Part shown: positions 39,545 through 42,337 of the stretch, one piece after another
Layout: every line of letters starts with the position of its first letter
Numbering within the stretch: the stretch's first letter is position 1
Assembly: GCA_004556985.1 (NCBI GenBank)
Contig: SFFC01000010.1
Location: 1 to 42,337 of the forward strand
From: Clostridiales bacterium
Lineage (GTDB): Bacteria > Bacillota > Clostridia > Christensenellales > Aristaeellaceae
Length of the DNA: 42,337 nucleotides
Reading direction: 5' to 3'
Position numbers and translations under genes: made by a program
Notes under the pieces: generated by a model
Told to the model about the DNA's origin: nothing
Database searches by the model: none
Seen by the model: only the letters and a program-made list of their open reading frames with translations

Positions 39545-40635
39545 GGCTTGATCACCTCGTAACGGTTGTCTCCGGCGGCGTCGCTGTGCACGCGCAGCGC
39601 GAGGTCGCAGCGGCGAAGCGCGCCGGTCTCTTCGAAATAGCGGTTTTCCAGCGGGATCCAGAGCGAGCAAAAGCGCTCGTGCATCGCCGCGCCGTTGCGC
39701 GCGAGGATGCGCGCGCTCTGCGTCTGCCCATCCAGAGTCAGAAGGACGCGCAGGTCATAGTGCGGCGAAAGCGACGGATGCAGGCTGTAGGAGCCCTCGA
39801 CGATCGTGAGCCGGCCGGGTACGCGCGTTTGCCCGGGCAGCAGCGTTCCGCTTTGGCAGTCGTAGCGGCGGTAGAGGCAGGGACGGCCCTGCCTGAGCGG
39901 CAGGAGCACCTCCTCGAGGAAGCGCTCGTGGTCGACGTTTTCCCCCGGCACAGCGAAGCGCTCGGGCGTTCGCTGCTCCGGGCGCAGGAAGAAGTCGTCC
40001 ATGTGCAGCACGTCCGCGCCGTAGATCTCCCCGAGCAGCGCGGCGAGCGTCGTCTTGCCGCCGGCGCAGCAGCCGTCGATGGCGACGATGGCGCAGGGCG
40101 TGCGCGCCATGAGCGCGTCGACGCGCGCAAGCAGCGGGAGCAGCCGGGCGTACTGCGTGCGCACGACGCGGTAGGCCGGGGCATAGGCCGCGCGGAAGGC
40201 GTCGCTGTGGTGCAGCGGCGGGCAGCCGGCGGCGAGATAAGCCTGCGTCTGCCGGCGCACCTCCTCTGTGTCAAAGGGCAGCGTGAGCGCAGGCGCCTGC
40301 GCGGCGGCTGCGGCGAGCGCGGCGCGGCGCTCCGGCGTCTCTGCCTGCGCGCTGAGCAGGAAGAGGCGCAGCAGCGTTTCGGGCTGCACACCTGCGCGGC
40401 GGCAGGGGGCGAGATGCGCGCGGCTGTATCCGCCCAGCTCCTCGAGAAGCGGCGCGTCCGCCGCCGAAGGGGCGAGGGCATGAAGCTCCTCAAGCAGGGC
40501 TGCGCGGGCGCGCGCCTCCTCGGGCGCGAAATGGCCGCAGCCCATGACGCTCTGGTAGAGCGCCTTGAGCAGGTCGGTCAGCTGCGCGGCGGGATAGCGC
40601 GCAAGCTGCGCAGCAAAAAGGGAGGCCAGCTCCAT
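39541..40635 (-). CDS. Uridine-kinase-like protein with N-terminal extra domain
   Basis: A 364-residue protein. The C-terminal half is a P-loop kinase of the uridine kinase type: Walker A GCCAGGKTT (188-196), LHMDDFFLRPEQRTPERFAV (DDFF substrate/acceptor segment) and EGSYSLHP. The first 165 residues are helical with MGCGHFAPEEARARAALLEE and the repeated leucine-rich segments LLRLFLLSAQ; I do not recognise this domain. The phosphorylated substrate is unknown. The start has GGGAGG 8 nt upstream. It leads a two-gene operon with DUF3842 from the promoter at 40682-40710. Confidence 0.8.
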   Translation of the reverse strand: MELASLFAAQLARYPAAQLTDLLKALYQSVMGCGHFAPEEARARAALLEELHALAPSAADAPLLEELGGYSRAHLAPCRRAGVQPETLLRLFLLSAQAETPERRAALAAAAAQAPALTLPFDTEEVRRQTQAYLAAGCPPLHHSDAFRAAYAPAYRVVRTQYARLLPLLARVDALMARTPCAIVAIDGCCAGGKTTLAALLGEIYGADVLHMDDFFLRPEQRTPERFAVPGENVDHERFLEEVLLPLRQGRPCLYRRYDCQSGTLLPGQTRVPGRLTIVEGSYSLHPSLSPHYDLRVLLTLDGQTQSARILARNGAAMHERFCSLWIPLENRYFEETGALRRCDLALRVHSDAAGDNRYEVIKP

Positions 40636-40681
40636 CGGGACAGCCTCCCTTCGTCATTGTATGAAGCGGTTTCCGGGGTTG

Positions 40682-40710
40682 ATGATACGGCATTTGGCGG
40701 GGTTTGTCAA
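40682..40710 (-). promoter_or_regulatory. Promoter of the kinase-like/DUF3842 operon
   Basis: On the minus strand TTGACA (plus 40705-40710), 17-bp spacer, TATCAT (plus 40682-40687), directly after the upstream oxidoreductase stop codon. Confidence 0.82.
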
Positions 40711-40716
40711 GCGGCC

Positions 40717-41964
40717 TTACGCCTTCTCCTCCTCGGGCGGATACGGACGGCCCTGCATATAGGCGTCCATCGCCTCGGCGACCTCCTTGCTGCGGGCGAC
40801 GGCCTCGACGACCGTGCGCGCGCCGGCGACGACGTCGCCGCTGGCGAAGACGCCGGGGCGGGTCGTCCTGCCGTATTCGTCGGCGACGAGCAGGCCGCGC
40901 GCGTTGGCCTCCAGTCCCTGCGTTGTGGAGACGAGGCGGTTGCGCGGCCCCTGGCTGATGGAGATGATCGTGCTGTCGGCCTCGTAGAGCTTCCGGCTGT
41001 CCTCGATCGGCGTGAAGCTGCCGTCCTCGTGCTCGACGATGTCCTCGAAGATGACGCCCTCGTCGACGATCTCCACCGGCTGCTTGTTGTAGAAGAACTC
41101 GACGCCCTCGAGCACGGCGTAGTCAAACTCATGTTTGGAGGCGGCGACCTTCGCCGTGCGCGAGAAGCAGAGCACGCGGCGCACGCCCTTGCGCACGGCC
41201 GTGCGGCAGACGTCCATCGCGGCGTTGCCCGCGCCGATGACGATCAGCGTTTCGCCCAGGCGGTAGCTGTCCGGGTTGTTGAGGTAGTTGATGCCGAAGT
41301 GGACGTTGCCCAGCGTCTCGCCCTTGATATGCAGCGCGTTGGGCTGCCAGACGCCCGTGCCCACGAAGATCGCCTTGTAGCCGTCGCGGAAGAGATCCTC
41401 GATGCCGATGGCGGTGCCGATGGTCGTGTTCGGGCGAACCTTGATGTCCTTGAGCACGAGGTGATGGTATTCAAAGTCGTCGAGCACGGACTTGGGCAGC
41501 CGGAAATCGGGGATGCCGTAGCGCAGCACGCCGCCGATCTTGTCCTTGCCCTCGAAGATCGTGACCTGGTAGCCCCGGCGCGCGAGGATGACGGCGATGG
41601 TCAGCCCGGCGGGGCCGGAGCCGATGATCGCCACGCGCATGCCGTTGGAGGGCGCGGGGCCCTTGGTCATCTTGTTGCTGTAGGTCGTGGAGATGTAGTT
41701 TTCGATGGAGGAGAAATGCACGGGAGCGCCCTTGCGCCCCAGCACGCAGTGCCCTTCGCATTGGTTTTCGTGATTGCACACGAGGCTGCACACCGTGGTC
41801 AGCGGGTTGTTTTCAAAGAGCATCCAGCCCGCGTCGTCGAGCTTGCCGTCGAGCATCAGGCGGATGACCTTGGGGATGGGCGTGTGAATCGGGCAGCCCT
41901 TCTGGCATTGGGGAACCTTGCAGTTCAGGCAGCGCTGCGCCTCCTCGAGAATGTGTACGGCCAT
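40717..41964 (-). CDS. NADPH-dependent FAD oxidoreductase, GltD/NfnB-like
   Basis: A 415-residue iron-sulfur flavoprotein. Eight N-terminal cysteines (C12, C15, C20, C24 and C59, C63, C69, C73) match the two [4Fe-4S] clusters of the glutamate synthase beta-subunit family. An FAD loop GSGPAGLTIAVILARRGYQV and NADPH loop VIGAGNAAMD follow, with SGDVVAGARTVVEAV at the end. Family members act as GltD with glutamate synthase, as the NfnB subunit of electron-bifurcating transhydrogenase or as sulfide dehydrogenase. No gltB or nfnA is visible here, so the exact role is open. An FAD-oxidoreductase gene lies upstream on the same strand. TATAAT at 42024-42029 (-) is a possible -10 box. Confidence 0.9.
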   Translation of the reverse strand: MAVHILEEAQRCLNCKVPQCQKGCPIHTPIPKVIRLMLDGKLDDAGWMLFENNPLTTVCSLVCNHENQCEGHCVLGRKGAPVHFSSIENYISTTYSNKMTKGPAPSNGMRVAIIGSGPAGLTIAVILARRGYQVTIFEGKDKIGGVLRYGIPDFRLPKSVLDDFEYHHLVLKDIKVRPNTTIGTAIGIEDLFRDGYKAIFVGTGVWQPNALHIKGETLGNVHFGINYLNNPDSYRLGETLIVIGAGNAAMDVCRTAVRKGVRRVLCFSRTAKVAASKHEFDYAVLEGVEFFYNKQPVEIVDEGVIFEDIVEHEDGSFTPIEDSRKLYEADSTIISISQGPRNRLVSTTQGLEANARGLLVADEYGRTTRPGVFASGDVVAGARTVVEAVARSKEVAEAMDAYMQGRPYPPEEEKA

Positions 41965-42087
41965 AAAAAACTCCCTTCCGATCGCAAATCCGTATGTCGT
42001 ATAGGATATCCACAGTAAAATCCATTATACGGCAGGACAGGCGCGAAGGGAAGGGGGTTGCGATTCGTTTTTCAGGAGAAGCCGGGT

Positions 42088-42337
42088 TTATTTGGCCGGC
42101 TCAATCTCCTTGCGGTTGAGGGCGACGTTGGTCGCCGCACGGTAGGCGGTCAGGCCGTAGCCGTATTCGTCGTTGGTGAGGCACAGGGAACGGCCCGGGC
42201 AGTTGACGAAGCTGGAGGTGAAGCCGACGCCGCAGGGGTAGCCCGCGCCGGCCGGCGCAGCGGCGTTGATGCCGTCGCCCGCGACGTACAGGCCCTTGAT
42301 GCCCGTGAAGCCGTCCAGGTCGTCGAGGTCGCAGAGC
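42088..42337 (-). CDS. FAD-dependent oxidoreductase, C-terminal part only
   Basis: The last 82 codons plus stop of a gene whose 5' part lies beyond the window. The reading includes GIKGLYVAGDGINAAAPAGA and GYPCGVGFTSSFVNCPGRSL, ending KEIEPAK. The GLYVAGD segment with the following glycine-rich run is the FAD-binding C-terminal motif of fumarate reductase/succinate dehydrogenase-type and related flavoproteins. The stop codon is at 42088-42090. Substrate is unknown. It lies 123 bp upstream of the GltD/NfnB-like gene in the same direction and could donate or accept electrons with it. Confidence 0.75.
   Translation of the reverse strand, partial: LCDLDDLDGFTGIKGLYVAGDGINAAAPAGAGYPCGVGFTSSFVNCPGRSLCLTNDEYGYGLTAYRAATNVALNRKEIEPAK

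Noticed and set aside
42006..42014. ATATCCACA, one mismatch to a DnaA box
   Set aside because: A single near-match 20 kb from the cluster is expected by chance.
39586..42018. An 810-codon open frame on the plus strand
   Set aside because: Antisense to the kinase-like and GltD/NfnB-like genes, with no recognisable domain and biased composition.
1..42337. tRNA, rRNA, CRISPR, insertion sequence or prophage
   Set aside because: I looked for clover-leaf signatures with terminal CCA, regularly spaced repeats, transposase or integrase motifs and saw none.

Overview
The window looks like chromosome from a high-G+C, anaerobic member of the Clostridia, probably an uncultured gut lineage; G+C is about two thirds by eye. 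The evidence is the gene content (oxygen-sensitive iron-sulfur L-serine dehydratase in two subunits, CyuA-like desulfidase, ECF vitamin transporter, LrgAB, ABC sugar importers without their own ATPase), AGGAGG-type ribosome sites and clear TTGACA/TATAAT promoters. A DnaA-box cluster lies beside dnaA. I see no phage, transposase, CRISPR array, rRNA or tRNA.

Layout. 1-4.3 kb: the 3' part of a siroheme nitrite/sulfite reductase followed by a FecCD-type metal/cofactor ABC importer (binding protein, permease, ATPase). 4.3-7.2 kb: a membrane acyltransferase, a small XRE regulator in an AT-richer islet, and a DEDDh exonuclease. 7.3-11.7 kb: sdaAB-sdaAA, a Tat translocase (TatB-like, TatA, TatC) and lrgAB. 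11.9-15.4 kb, minus strand: a GH36 alpha-galactosidase and a GT4 glycosyltransferase. 15.5-20.6 kb: an aspartoacylase/desuccinylase-type enzyme, a paralog that has lost its catalytic residues, a MATE exporter and an ABC exporter. 20.65-24.7 kb: an ArsC/Spx-like protein, a short-chain dehydrogenase, the DnaA-box region, dnaA and galM. 24.9-27.2 kb: a TetR regulator with an ABC transporter.

From 27.3 kb to the right end every gene is on the minus strand. In transcription order within each block these are: two tandem phosphodiester glycosidases and a lipoprotein (30.2-27.3 kb); an ECF substrate-binding component and an M42 aminopeptidase (32.2-30.5 kb); a GntR regulator, a URO-D-family protein, a sugar-type ABC importer and a CyuA-like enzyme (38.9-32.4 kb); a uridine-kinase-like fusion protein with DUF3842 (40.6-39.1 kb); and the 3' end of an FAD oxidoreductase followed by a GltD/NfnB-like oxidoreductase (42.3-40.7 kb).

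The points most worth checking are: divergent promoters that appear to share one palindromic -35 hexamer (15.44 kb); the enzyme/pseudoenzyme pair next to two exporters; a tandem repeat in front of the URO-D/ABC operon of which only one copy has a recognisable promoter; a terminator in the leader of the ECF gene; a promoter whose -35 box lies in the loop of the preceding terminator (14.1 kb); and dnaA lying outside its usual rpmH-dnaA-dnaN context with neighbouring genes pointing toward it. All function calls rest on reading motifs by eye; no database search was run.
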